Origin: Phenylobacterium sp. Root700
GTDB lineage: Bacteria; Pseudomonadota; Alphaproteobacteria; Caulobacterales; Caulobacteraceae
Length of the DNA stretch: 64,000 nt
Reading direction: 5' to 3'
NCBI RefSeq assembly: GCF_001429025.1
Contig: NZ_LMHT01000022.1
Coordinates: 287,244 to 351,243, forward strand
How positions within the stretch are numbered: the stretch's first letter is position 1; every line of letters starts with the position of its first letter. The notes beneath the pieces are model-generated. The model searched no databases, was not told the origin of the DNA, and saw only the letters and a program-made list of their open reading frames with translations. A program made the position numbers and the translations under genes. This document shows positions 46,430 through 54,912 of the stretch, piece after piece.

Positions 46430-47746
46430 TCAGCCGCCAGACTTCAGGTAATCCAGCGCCATCAGCGCCTGAGCCCGCACGCCGGTCTCCATGGCGCGCT
46501 CATCGACGTCGAAGAACGGCGAGTGGTTGCCGCCCTTCGGGTTGCCGACGCCCAGATGATAGAAGAAGCCTGGGATCTCCTTCTGGAAGTACGAGAAGTC
46601 CTCGGCGCCCATAATGTAGTCGATGTCGTCATGGACATGGCCCTGCGCGGCGCGCGCCAGGGTCGGCTTCATCTGGTTGGTCAGGGCGCGGTTGTTGTCG
46701 GTGACCGGATTGGGCTGGCCCCAGTTGATCTTGCCGCTGGCGCCGTAGCGCTCGGTGATCGAGGCCACCGCCTTGTCGGCCCGGGCCATCACGTCGGTGC
46801 GCATGCCGGGGTCGAAGGTCCGCAGCGTCCCCGTCATCGCCATGTCCTCGGGGATGATGTTGTAACGCAAGCCCCCATGCAGGGTCGCGATGGTCAGCAC
46901 CGTCGGGGTCTTGGAGACATTGATCTGGCGCGAGGCGATCTGGTTGAAGGCCGTGACGATGTCGGCGGTCAGCGACGACATGTCGATCCCTTGCCACGGC
47001 ATCGAACCATGGGCCTGTTTGCCCTTCAGCTGGATCTCGAAGCGATCGGAGGCGGCCATCATCGGGCCGGGCCGCCAGACCAGGGTCCCGACCTCGCCCG
47101 GGAACGCATGCAGACCGAAGATGGCGTCGACCTTGGGGCTCTTCAGCACGCCTTCCTTGACCATCAGCGGCGCGCCGCCCTCCTCGCCCATCGGCGCGCC
47201 TTCCTCGGCGGGTTGGAAGATGAAGACCACCGTGCCTTCGATCTGGTCCTTCATGCCGGCGAGGATCTCGGCCGTGCCCATCAGGATGGCGACGTGGCTG
47301 TCGTGGCCGCAGGCGTGCATCACCGGCACGGTCTGGCCGTTGTATTGCGCCGTCACTTTCGAGGAGAACGGTAGGCCGGTCTGTTCGGCCACCGGCAGGG
47401 CGTCCATGTCGGCGCGCAGAGCCACGACCTTGCCGGGCTTGCCGCCCTTCAGGATGCCGACCACGCCGGTCTTGCCGACCCCGGTGCGGACCTCCATGCC
47501 CAGGGCCCGCAGATGGTCGGCGACGATCTTGGCCGTGCGGACCTCGTTGTTGCTGAGCTCAGGGTGCTCATGCAGGTCGCGGCGCCAGGCGATGACCTTG
47601 GGCTGCAGCGCCTTGGCCTTGGCGAACACCGCCGCGTCATAGGGCTTGGCCGCCGGGACCTGAGCCGCCGGCGCCTGTTGCGCCTGGGCCGAACCGGCCA
47701 TCACCATCGCCGCGGCGACACCCGCGAACCAAACCGCCTTGGACAT
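46430..47746 (-). CDS. Exported M20 peptidase (amidohydrolase)
   Basis: A 438-residue protein with a signal peptide (MSKAVWFAGVAAAMVMAG, cleaved about AQAQQ). Metal ligands are visible in MHACGHDSH and in FQPAEEG (catalytic Glu), then a His in GLHAFPGEVG and the dimer domain GKQAHGSMPWQGID. This is the M20D subgroup, which includes hippurate hydrolase, IAA-amino acid hydrolases and N-acyl-amino acid amidases. A periplasmic role on acylated amino acids or peptides is likely. It follows anmK by 13 bases on the same strand. Confidence 0.88.
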   Translation of the reverse strand: MSKAVWFAGVAAAMVMAGSAQAQQAPAAQVPAAKPYDAAVFAKAKALQPKVIAWRRDLHEHPELSNNEVRTAKIVADHLRALGMEVRTGVGKTGVVGILKGGKPGKVVALRADMDALPVAEQTGLPFSSKVTAQYNGQTVPVMHACGHDSHVAILMGTAEILAGMKDQIEGTVVFIFQPAEEGAPMGEEGGAPLMVKEGVLKSPKVDAIFGLHAFPGEVGTLVWRPGPMMAASDRFEIQLKGKQAHGSMPWQGIDMSSLTADIVTAFNQIASRQINVSKTPTVLTIATLHGGLRYNIIPEDMAMTGTLRTFDPGMRTDVMARADKAVASITERYGASGKINWGQPNPVTDNNRALTNQMKPTLARAAQGHVHDDIDYIMGAEDFSYFQKEIPGFFYHLGVGNPKGGNHSPFFDVDERAMETGVRAQALMALDYLKSGG

Positions 47747-47759
47747 AGTTGCTCCTGCT

Positions 47760-48872
47760 CTAGGTCGACGGGCGAGCGATGCGCCCGCCGGTCATGGGCG
47801 CCGGAACGCCCGTGGTCTTGGGAAATGAGATCGGCAGGCCGCGAAGCGTGCGCGCCGCCAGATAGGCGAAGGCCTCGGCCTCGATGGCGTCGCCGCGCCA
47901 GCCATGATCCTCGGCGGTCCTCACCGGCACGCTCAGGCGCTCGGCGAAGGCCTTCATGATCTGCGGATTGTGCCGGCCGCCGCCGCAGACCACCAGTTCG
48001 GTCGGCGCCCCGCCCATCATGTCAAAACCCATCTTCAGGGCCTCGGCGGTGAAGGCCACCAGGGTAGCGGCGGCGTCCTCCAGCTTCAGGTGCTCCAGCG
48101 AGGTCAGCGAGAAGTCATAGCGGTCGAGCGACTTGGGCGGCGGGGCCTGAAAATAGGAATGGCCCAGCAGGCCGCGCAGCACGCCCTCGTCCACCTGCCC
48201 GACGCTGGCGTAACGGCCGCCGGCGTCAAAGCGCCCGGCGCCGCGATCCTGGACCAGCAGATCGATCATGCCGTTGCCCGGGCCAGTGTCGAAGGCCGCG
48301 ATCTCGTCGCCGCCGGACCAGAAGGTGACATTGGCCACCCCGCCGACATTCAGCACCGCCAGCGGCGCGGCGATCCCAGCGGTTCTCGCGCGGGCCAGAT
48401 GGTAGATGGGGGCCAGCGGCGCGCCCTCCCCGCCCGCGGCCACGTCGGCGGTGCGGAAGTCGTAGGCGACCGGCACGCCGGCGGCGTCGGCCAGCCATTG
48501 CGCGTCGCCCAATTGCACGGTGCGGCCGACGCGCCCCGCCTGCGGGCGTTCATGCAGCACGGTCTGGCCGTGCATGCCCATCAGGTCGATGTCCGCCCAG
48601 CTCAGCCCGTGTTCGGCCAGGAAGCCCTCGGCGGCTTCGAAATGCTCGCGGGCGACGGCGGCGGCGGCCTCCTGGAAGATCGCGGGCTCCGGCGCGCCGC
48701 GTTCCCATTGCAAGGCCTCGCGGGTGGCGGCCAGCGCGATGTCGCGCGTCGCCTCGGTCAGCTTGCGCTCCCCGGCAGGGCCGAAGGCCGAAATCGTTTC
48801 GCCATCGGTCTCCAGGATCGCCATGTCGCAGGCGTCGAGGGAGGTGCCGGTCATGAACCCGAGAACTCGCAT
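47760..48872 (-). CDS. anmK: Anhydro-N-acetylmuramic acid kinase
   Basis: A 370-residue ASKHA kinase. It begins MRVLGFMTGTSLDACDMAI, the ATP phosphate loop of the family, and contains MGMHGQTVLHER, LNVGGVANVTFW, FDTGPGNGMIDLL and VCGGGRHNP. It phosphorylates anhydro-MurNAc from recycled peptidoglycan to MurNAc-6-P. The neighbouring M20 peptidase and later wall enzymes fit this, but no murQ is present. The region between it and tyrS (about 260 bases) has nothing more than a 15-codon frame. Confidence 0.95.
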   Translation of the reverse strand: MRVLGFMTGTSLDACDMAILETDGETISAFGPAGERKLTEATRDIALAATREALQWERGAPEPAIFQEAAAAVAREHFEAAEGFLAEHGLSWADIDLMGMHGQTVLHERPQAGRVGRTVQLGDAQWLADAAGVPVAYDFRTADVAAGGEGAPLAPIYHLARARTAGIAAPLAVLNVGGVANVTFWSGGDEIAAFDTGPGNGMIDLLVQDRGAGRFDAGGRYASVGQVDEGVLRGLLGHSYFQAPPPKSLDRYDFSLTSLEHLKLEDAAATLVAFTAEALKMGFDMMGGAPTELVVCGGGRHNPQIMKAFAERLSVPVRTAEDHGWRGDAIEAEAFAYLAARTLRGLPISFPKTTGVPAPMTGGRIARPST

Positions 48873-49135
48873 GGAGCTTGACTGCCATGACCTACGCGCC
48901 GTAGCTAGCCGCCATGATCATCCGCGACGCCATCGCCGGCCGCTATTACCGCCTGCCCTAGAGCAGGCGCGGAACGATCCCTTGCGCCACCCCTTTCGAG
49001 GTCGGCGCCGCATCCCCAGGAAAATGACGGTCCCCGGCCTCTCGCCGATCAGGAGCCTGTCAGATGTCCCTCGAAAACTCCGACGCCTGCGTGTTACAGC
49101 GCCCTACAGAATCCCAGCCTTCAGAAGACCGCCCC

Positions 49136-50395
49136 ATGTCCGCCGATCAGCCGTACAAGTCCTCCTTCCTGCAAACCATGCAGGAGCGCGGATACATTCA
49201 TCAGATCACCCACCCGGTGGAGCTGGATGAAGCCGCCGGCAAGGGGCCGATCACGGCCTACATCGGCTTCGACGCCACGGCGTCCAGCCTGCACGTCGGC
49301 CATATGATCCAGATCATGATGCTGCGCCGGCTGCAGCAGGCCGGCCACAAGCCGATCGTGCTGATGGGCGGCGGGACCACCAAGGTCGGCGACCCGACCG
49401 ACAAGGACGGCCAGCGCCCGCTGCTGACCGAAGCGCAAATCCAGGCGAACATCTCGACCATGAAGGTCAGCTTCGCGCGCTTCCTGACATTCGGCGACGG
49501 GCCGACCGACGCGGTGATGGTCGACAACGCCGACTGGCTGGACAAGCTGGGCTACGTCCAGTTCCTGCGCGACTACGGCGTGCACTTCACGATCAACCGC
49601 ATGCTGTCCTTCGAGAGCGTCAAGCTGCGGCTCGAGCGCGAGCAGCCGATGACCTTCCTCGAGTTCAACTACATGCTGATGCAGGCCACCGACTTCCTGG
49701 AGTTGGAGCGCACGCACGGCTGCGTCCTGCAGATGGGCGGCTCCGACCAGTGGGGCAACATCATCAACGGGGTGGAGCTGATCCGCCGCGTCGACCAGAA
49801 GCCGTCCTTCGGCCTGACCACCCCGCTGCTCTCCACCGCCTCGGGCCAGAAGATGGGCAAGACGGTCGGCGGCGCGGTCTGGCTCAACGCCGACATGCGC
49901 AGCCCTTACGACTACTGGCAGTTCTGGCGCAACACCGAGGACGCCGACGTCGGCCGCTTCATGAAGCTGTTCACCGACCTCTCGCTGGAAGACATCGCCC
50001 GTTATGAGGCGATGCAGGGCGCCGACATCAACGAGGCCAAGAAGGTGCTGGCCAACGAAGCCACCCGGATGCTGCACGGCGAGGAAGCGGCGTCGGCCGC
50101 CGCCGAGGCCGCCCGCGTCGCCTTCGAGGTCGGCAGCGTCTCCGGCGACATGCCGACCTTCGAAGTGCCGAGCGCCGACCTGGCGGCCGGGATCGTCCTG
50201 GCCGCGCTGGCGACCGACGCCGGCCTGGCCGCTTCGCGCGGCGAGGCCAGGCGCCTGGCCCAAGGCGGCGGCCTGCGCGTCAACGACAGCGCCGAGGCCG
50301 ACGCCAACCGCACGATCACCTCGGCCGATCTGGTCGACGGAGTCGTGAAGCTGGCGGCCGGCAAGAAGAAGATCGTTCTGGTGAAGCCCGTTTAG
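49136..50395 (+). CDS. tyrS: Tyrosyl-tRNA synthetase
   Basis: A 419-residue class I synthetase. The HIGH motif is HVGH (53-56) and the KMSKS motif appears as [14 protein letters not shown] places the tyrosine pocket, and the C-terminal S4-like domain has [11 protein letters not shown]. It charges tRNA-Tyr in the cytoplasm. The internal ATG at 49136 begins the normal N-terminus; a frame start at 49064 adds 24 non-family residues. No T-box leader is visible. Confidence 0.97.
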   Translation: MSADQPYKSSFLQTMQERGYIHQITHPVELDEAAGKGPITAYIGFDATASSLHVGHMIQIMMLRRLQQAGHKPIVLMGGGTTKVGDPTDKDGQRPLLTEAQIQANISTMKVSFARFLTFGDGPTDAVMVDNADWLDKLGYVQFLRDYGVHFTINRMLSFESVKLRLEREQPMTFLEFNYMLMQATDFLELERTHGCVLQMGGSDQWGNIINGVELIRRVDQKPSFGLTTPLLSTASGQKMGKTVGGAVWLNADMRSPYDYWQFWRNTEDADVGRFMKLFTDLSLEDIARYEAMQGADINEAKKVLANEATRMLHGEEAASAAAEAARVAFEVGSVSGDMPTFEVPSADLAAGIVLAALATDAGLAASRGEARRLAQGGGLRVNDSAEADANRTITSADLVDGVVKLAAGKKKIVLVKPV

Positions 50396-50415
50396 AACCA
50401 CACCCCTCTACAATC

Positions 50416-50515
50416 GTCATGGCCGGGCTTGTCCCGGCCATCCATAAACACCGATGCTCGAGATTACCTCCGCCGGCTCGTGTCTATGGATCACCGGGAC
50501 AAGCCCGGTGATGAC
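50416..50515. repeat. Paired palindromic intergenic repeat (REP-like)
   Basis: Left arm 50416-50453 and right arm 50478-50515 are inverted copies, and each contains its own hairpin: ATGGCCGGG/CCCGGCCAT around CTTGT, and ATCACCGGG/CCCGGTGAT around ACAAG. A 24-base spacer separates them. The layout, two palindromes in opposite orientation between tyrS and a peroxiredoxin gene, is typical of REP doublets. Confidence 0.75.
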
Positions 50516-50551
50516 GAGCTTGGTGGGGCTCAACACCCGGAAGGCACGCCC

Positions 50552-51016
50552 ATGTCCGAACTGACCCAAGGGGCTCCTGCGCCCGACTTCGAACTGGCCG
50601 GCGCCGCGGGCCCGGTGACGCTCACGGGCTTCAAGGGCAAGCCGCTGGTCGTCTATTTCTACCCGAAGGACGACACCTCCGGCTGCACCAAGGAGGCCCA
50701 GGAATTCACCGCCCTGGCCGCCGACTTCGCCAAGGCCGGGGTCGCCCTGCTGGGGGTTTCCAAGGACAGCGTCGCCAGTCACGCGAAGTTTACGGCCAAG
50801 TACGACCTCGCCGTCCCGCTGGCCTCCGACCCCGAAGGGGTGATGATCGAGCGCTACGGCGCCTGGGTCGAGAAGAACATGTACGGCCGCAAGTACATGG
50901 GCATCGAGCGCTCGACCTACCTGATCGACGCCGAGGGCAAGCTGGCCCGAATCTGGCGCAAGGTTAAGGTTCCCGGCCACGCCGCCGAGGTGCTGAAGGC
51001 CGCGCAAGCCCTTTGA
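50552..51016 (+). CDS. bcp: Thioredoxin-dependent peroxiredoxin, BCP/PrxQ type
   Basis: A 154-residue peroxiredoxin. Peroxidatic Cys45 lies in DTSGCTKEAQEF; the family fold PVTLTGFKGKPLVVYFYPKD precedes it and LGVSKDSVASH follows. E. coli BCP has a resolving Cys five residues later; here that position is Gln, so this may be a one-Cys enzyme or use another resolving thiol. The ATG at 50552 lies after the repeat; the open frame upstream from 50429 runs through the palindromes and is discarded. Confidence 0.92.
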   Translation: MSELTQGAPAPDFELAGAAGPVTLTGFKGKPLVVYFYPKDDTSGCTKEAQEFTALAADFAKAGVALLGVSKDSVASHAKFTAKYDLAVPLASDPEGVMIERYGAWVEKNMYGRKYMGIERSTYLIDAEGKLARIWRKVKVPGHAAEVLKAAQAL

Positions 51017-51183
51017 GCTTAAGCGTGCGGCTGCGACGGGTCGCCGCACGTACCGCCGTTCGTCGTCGTCGCCTGGAACCGTCCGACGCGCGCTCCTGTT
51101 GTAGATATGTCGCGGCTGTTTGCTATGTGTGATTGGCGGGGCCGTGACGCGACACCGTATCTAGCGGGACTATTCAGCTCCCG

Positions 51184-51199
51184 TTAACCAAGGAGTTAA
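51184..51199 (+). promoter_or_regulatory. CtrA-like paired TTAA site upstream of the M23-bacA pair
   Basis: Two TTAA boxes are separated by eight bases, one more than the seven of the CtrA consensus in Caulobacter. It is about 110 bases before the peptidase start. Spacing makes this tentative. Confidence 0.3.
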
Positions 51200-51311
51200 T
51201 ACTCCAAGCTCACGCGACTCGCGCACGCTGCAGCGCGAAGGGCCTTGCGCGCCCTCCAAAACTCATTGCATATCGCCGGCACCCCCAGGTTCCGTAACCG
51301 ATACGGTGAGC

Positions 51312-52469
51312 ATGACACGCTTCGCGCGCCTTCGCCGATCGCTCGAAGAGCTATTTCCCGAGAGACACCTCTACGTCCGCTCCGGCGGGGAAATGCGCTC
51401 TTTCGTTCTGACGTCCGGCCGCCAAATGGTGATCGCCGGCGGTATCGCGGCCGGCGCGCTCTGGATGGGCGTCAGCACGGCGGCGATGATGGTCAACGCC
51501 ATGGCCCTGTCCGGCCACGACCAGGAACTGGCCCGCATGGAGGCCAAGTCCGAGCGCCTGGTGGCCGACCGCGAAGCCCGTCTCAACAGCGCCGTCGCCC
51601 AGCTCAACGCCGCCGAGGGCGGTGTCGACACCCTGGCCGTCACGGTGGAGCGTCGCCACGCGGCGCTCGCCATGCTGCTCACCGAACTCAAGGGCCAGCC
51701 TGGCGCCACCGCCGCCCTGACCCCGTCCATCGAGAAGGCCACCAGCGCGCCGCCGAGCGCCAGTCCGCTGCGCCGCATCGAGATGGTTCGCGCCGGCCAG
51801 GAACGCCTGATCGACGCCGCCGACGACTTCGCCAAGACTCGCGCCGATCGGCTGCGGCTGGCCTTCCGTCTGGCCGGCCTGACCCCCTCCTCCTATATGC
51901 CCAAGGCCGGCTCGCTCGGCGGGCCGCTGATCGAGGCCAAGGACCCCCGCGCCCTGGCCGCCGTGCTCGACGTCGATGAAGGCTTCGCCCAGCGCATCCA
52001 GCATGCGGCGACGAACCTCTCCGAGGCCGGCTCCCTGGCTGAGGCGGCCACCCGCCTGCCGTTCGCCCGACCGACGACCTTGACCCCGCAGACCAGCAGC
52101 TTCGGCGTGCGGTTCGACCCGTTCACCCGTCGCCCCGCGTTCCATTCCGGGCTCGACTTCGCCGGCGCGACCAACACGCCGATCTATTCCACCGCGCCGG
52201 GCGTGGTGTCGTTCACCGGCGTCCGCTCGGGCTATGGCAACACCATCGAGGTCGATCACGGCCGGGGCTTCAAGACCCGCTATGCTCACCTGAACGGCAT
52301 CGCCGTGCGTCCGGGGCAGCAGATCGCCGTCGGGCAGCGTATCGGCGCGATGGGCTCCACAGGCCGGTCCACCGGACCGCACCTGCATTACGAGGTCTGG
52401 GTCAACGGTCGCGCCCAGAACCCCAACCGGTTCATAAAGGCTGGCGATTATGTTCTCCAAAACGGCTAA
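51312..52469 (+). CDS. M23-family peptidoglycan endopeptidase, membrane-anchored
   Basis: A 385-residue protein with a basic N-tail, one membrane helix (about 38-62), a helical stalk (65-240) and a complete LytM domain. All metal and catalytic residues are present: His278 and Asp282 in HSGLDF, His326, and His357/His359 in HLHYE, so it should be an active zinc endopeptidase cutting crosslinks in the periplasm. Its 3' end overlaps bacA by 20 bases. In related bacteria an M23 protein (LmdC) partners with the bactofilin BacA in shaping stalks or buds. The ATG at 51312 is preferred to a GTG two codons earlier. Confidence 0.9.
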   Translation: MTRFARLRRSLEELFPERHLYVRSGGEMRSFVLTSGRQMVIAGGIAAGALWMGVSTAAMMVNAMALSGHDQELARMEAKSERLVADREARLNSAVAQLNAAEGGVDTLAVTVERRHAALAMLLTELKGQPGATAALTPSIEKATSAPPSASPLRRIEMVRAGQERLIDAADDFAKTRADRLRLAFRLAGLTPSSYMPKAGSLGGPLIEAKDPRALAAVLDVDEGFAQRIQHAATNLSEAGSLAEAATRLPFARPTTLTPQTSSFGVRFDPFTRRPAFHSGLDFAGATNTPIYSTAPGVVSFTGVRSGYGNTIEVDHGRGFKTRYAHLNGIAVRPGQQIAVGQRIGAMGSTGRSTGPHLHYEVWVNGRAQNPNRFIKAGDYVLQNG

Positions 52470-52908
52470 GCCCGAAAAGGCTTCCGTGAAGTCCGACGCG
52501 TCCCTGTCGGCACAATCGAGCGACCCGGCCCGCAAGACGCCGCGTGCGGCCTCTCTCATCAGCGAAGACATCACCATCGAGGGCAGCATCGTCGGCGAAG
52601 GCGAACTGCATGTCGACGGCGTGATCCGCGGCGATGTCCGCATCGGCCGCCTGACGATCGGCGAGACCGGCCACATCGAGGGCTCGGTCCAGGCCGAGAG
52701 CGTCGAGGCCCGCGGCCGCGTCATCGGCACCCTGACCGCCAAGCAGGTCCGCCTCTACGGCACCGCCTATGTCGACGGCGACATCACCCACGAGCAGTTG
52801 TCGGTTGAAACCGGCGCCTTCTTCCAGGGCCGCAGCCTGAAGTTCCAGCGCCCCGCCCCGGTCGCGCTCGCCGCCCCGGAAGCCGCCAAGGAATCCCAGA
52901 GCGCCTGA
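52450..52908 (+). CDS. bacA: Bactofilin BacA
   Basis: A 152-residue bactofilin. A flexible Ser/Lys-rich N-tail (about 1-35) precedes the right-handed beta-helix core, visible as repeating EGSIVGEGELHVDGVIRGDV turns, then a Pro/Ala-rich C-tail. Bactofilins polymerise without nucleotide into membrane-bound filaments that recruit wall enzymes. Caulobacter BacA recruits PbpC to the stalk base. Overlap with the M23 gene implies coordinated synthesis. Confidence 0.95.
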   Translation: MFSKTAKPEKASVKSDASLSAQSSDPARKTPRAASLISEDITIEGSIVGEGELHVDGVIRGDVRIGRLTIGETGHIEGSVQAESVEARGRVIGTLTAKQVRLYGTAYVDGDITHEQLSVETGAFFQGRSLKFQRPAPVALAAPEAAKESQSA

Positions 52909-52917
52909 GGCCTGGTT

Positions 52918-53628
52918 TCAGGCCGCCGCGTCCTCATAGGCGCCGTTCTTCAAGAGCGGCGCGCAATGGCTGACGTTCAGTTCCAGCGCGATCTCGACAT
53001 CCATCGCGTGCTCGCGCCCGATCAGTTCCTGGCCTGAACGGCAACCGCGTAAGGTCTCGCCCAGATGCGGCTTGGCGCTGCGGAAGGCCTCACGCGCCAC
53101 CAGCGCCTCGGGCTCGCCTGGCAAGTCCAGGGCCTCGATGATGGCGCCGGCCCCGATCAGATCCTCGATGGCCGGGCGCAGGCTGCCGTCGGCCCAGCGC
53201 TCGCCGGCCGGGATCACCGCGACATCCCCGCCCTCAGCCAGGGCGCGGGCCTTGGCGGCGACGGCCTGGGCGTTGCGCAGGCAGCCGGCCAGCACGATCG
53301 CCTTGCCGCAGGCCAGCGACAACCGCGAGCCGTTCGGCGAGGGCAACAGCAGGCGCTCTCCGGGATTGAGCTTCATCAGGCTGGCGGGCGACAGGCTGAG
53401 CTGTCCGCCGGCCTTGCGGCTCGCCGCCAGCCGGACGCCCAGTCGGGCGGCCTCGGCGCGGGCGGCGTCCTCGTCGCCATAGGGGAACGGGTGGATCCGC
53501 GCATGGCGATGCACCGCCACGTCCACGGCCGTCGAAAACGACAAGACGTCGACGATGACCACGACGGCGACGCGATCACGCAGGATCTCGACCCCGTTCG
53601 GCCCCCACTCGCAATGGACCTTTTGCAT
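52918..53628 (-). CDS. comB: 2-phosphosulfolactate phosphatase (ComB) homologue
   Basis: A 236-residue protein with the ComB pattern: VVIVDVLSFSTAVDVAV near the start, LLLPSPNGSRLS in the middle and VIPAGERWADGSLRPAIEDL with acidic metal ligands. In methanogens ComB works in coenzyme M synthesis; many bacteria carry a homologue with no CoM pathway, so the substrate here is open. The ATG at 53628 gives a normal N-terminus MQKVHCEWG. It converges with bacA at a 10-base gap and follows prfB on the same strand. Confidence 0.85.
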   Translation of the reverse strand: MQKVHCEWGPNGVEILRDRVAVVVIVDVLSFSTAVDVAVHRHARIHPFPYGDEDAARAEAARLGVRLAASRKAGGQLSLSPASLMKLNPGERLLLPSPNGSRLSLACGKAIVLAGCLRNAQAVAAKARALAEGGDVAVIPAGERWADGSLRPAIEDLIGAGAIIEALDLPGEPEALVAREAFRSAKPHLGETLRGCRSGQELIGREHAMDVEIALELNVSHCAPLLKNGAYEDAAA

Positions 53629-53696
53629 GTCGCACCTGCCTCTTATCCGGCGTCTGTGATCAGAACGCCGGACGCCGCCCAAATGCAAACTTGTCC

Positions 53697-54816
53697 TTAG
53701 CCCTCGAGGTCGCGAGTGTTCCCGACCTTCTGGGCCAGCGAGGCGCCCATGAAGGCGTCCAGGTCGCCATCCAGCACCCCTTGGGTGTCGGAGGTCTCCA
53801 CCTCGGTCCGCAGGTCCTTCACCATCTGATACGGCTGCAGGACGTAGGAGCGGATCTGGTGACCCCAGCCGATATCGGTCTTTTGGTCTTCCAGGGCCTG
53901 GGCCTCGGCCTCGCGCTTCTGCAGTTCCAGCTCATAGAGCCGGGCGCGCAGCATCTTCCAGGCCTCTTCGCGGTTCTGGTGCTGCGAGCGCCCCGCCTGG
54001 CAGGCCACCGCCACGCCGGTGGGGATGTGGGTCAGGCGGACGGCGGAATCGGTCTTGTTGATGTGCTGACCGCCGGCGCCCGAGGCGCGGTAGGTGTCGG
54101 TGCGCACGTCGGACGGATTGATGTCGATCTCGATGGTGTCGTCGACCACCGGATAGACCCAGACCGACGCGAAGGACGTATGGCGCTTGGCCGCCGAATC
54201 GTAGGGCGAGATGCGCACCAGCCGGTGAACACCGGCCTCGGTCTTCAGCCAGCCATAGGCGTTCGGGCCCTTGACCTGCAGAGTGACCGACTTGATCCCG
54301 GCCTGTTCGCCGGCCGTCTCTTCCAGGAAGTCGACGGTCATGCCGTGAGCGTTGGCCCAGCGCGAATACATCCGCAGCAGCATCCCGGCCCAGTCGTTGG
54401 ACTCGGTGCCGCCGGCGCCGGAATTGATTTCAACGAAGGCGTCGTTGCCGTCCGCTTCACCCGAAAGCAGGGCTTCGAGTTCAGCGCGCGCGGCGCGTTC
54501 CTTCAGGCTCTTGAGCTGGGCGCGAGCTTCCTCGAGGGAGGCCTCGTCGCCATCCTCATCGGCCATCTCGGCATAGCCCACGGCGTCGGCCAGGTCGCGC
54601 TCAAGAGATTGCACGGCCTCGACCTGAGCGGCCAGCTTGCTGCGTTCACGGGTGATCGCCTGGGCGGCGGTCGCGTCGTTCCAAAGGCTGGGATCCTCGA
54701 CGCGGGCGTTAAGCTCGTCGAGCTTTCTTAGGGCAGGTTCCCAGTCAAAGTCGCCTCCTGAGCAGTTCAATCGACTGCTCGATGTCAGCCTTAGAGGCCT
54801 CGACATCCGCTCTCAT
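53697..54816 (-). CDS. prfB: Peptide chain release factor 2 (programmed +1 frameshift)
   Basis: The gene starts at ATG 54816 and reads 23 codons in one frame to an in-frame TGA at 54747-54745, then continues one base on as Asp-Trp-Glu-Pro for 349 residues, 372 in all. The GGQ motif for peptide release is in GAGGQHINK. The stop-recognition tripeptide, SPF in E. coli, appears as SPY (ISPYDS). RF2 terminates at UGA and UAA, and low RF2 promotes the shift, giving autoregulation. Reading a single frame gives a wrong N-terminus. Confidence 0.97.
54744..54759 (-). other. prfB: RF2 programmed frameshift site
   Basis: On the minus strand AGGAGG (internal Shine-Dalgarno), CGA, CTT and TGA C follow each other. 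This equals the canonical AGGGGGTATCTTTGAC arrangement: slippery CTT, UGA in frame, C after it, and the spacing of three bases between the SD and CTT. Confidence 0.95.
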
Positions 54817-54912
54817 GGGAATCTCCGAACCAGAAACGTTCTGGGGCGCGGCAGATAGCGCGCGTTTGCGTCCATGACAATGGTGAGGAGCAGATGCTCC
54901 CCACCCCAGGCC

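Noticed and set aside
48914-48961. 15-codon frame between anmK and tyrS
   Set aside because: Too short, without ribosome site or neighbour support.
54817-54912. Small gene between PBP1A and prfB
   Set aside because: No start with a ribosome site; the stretch is simply the spacer after the PBP1A stop.
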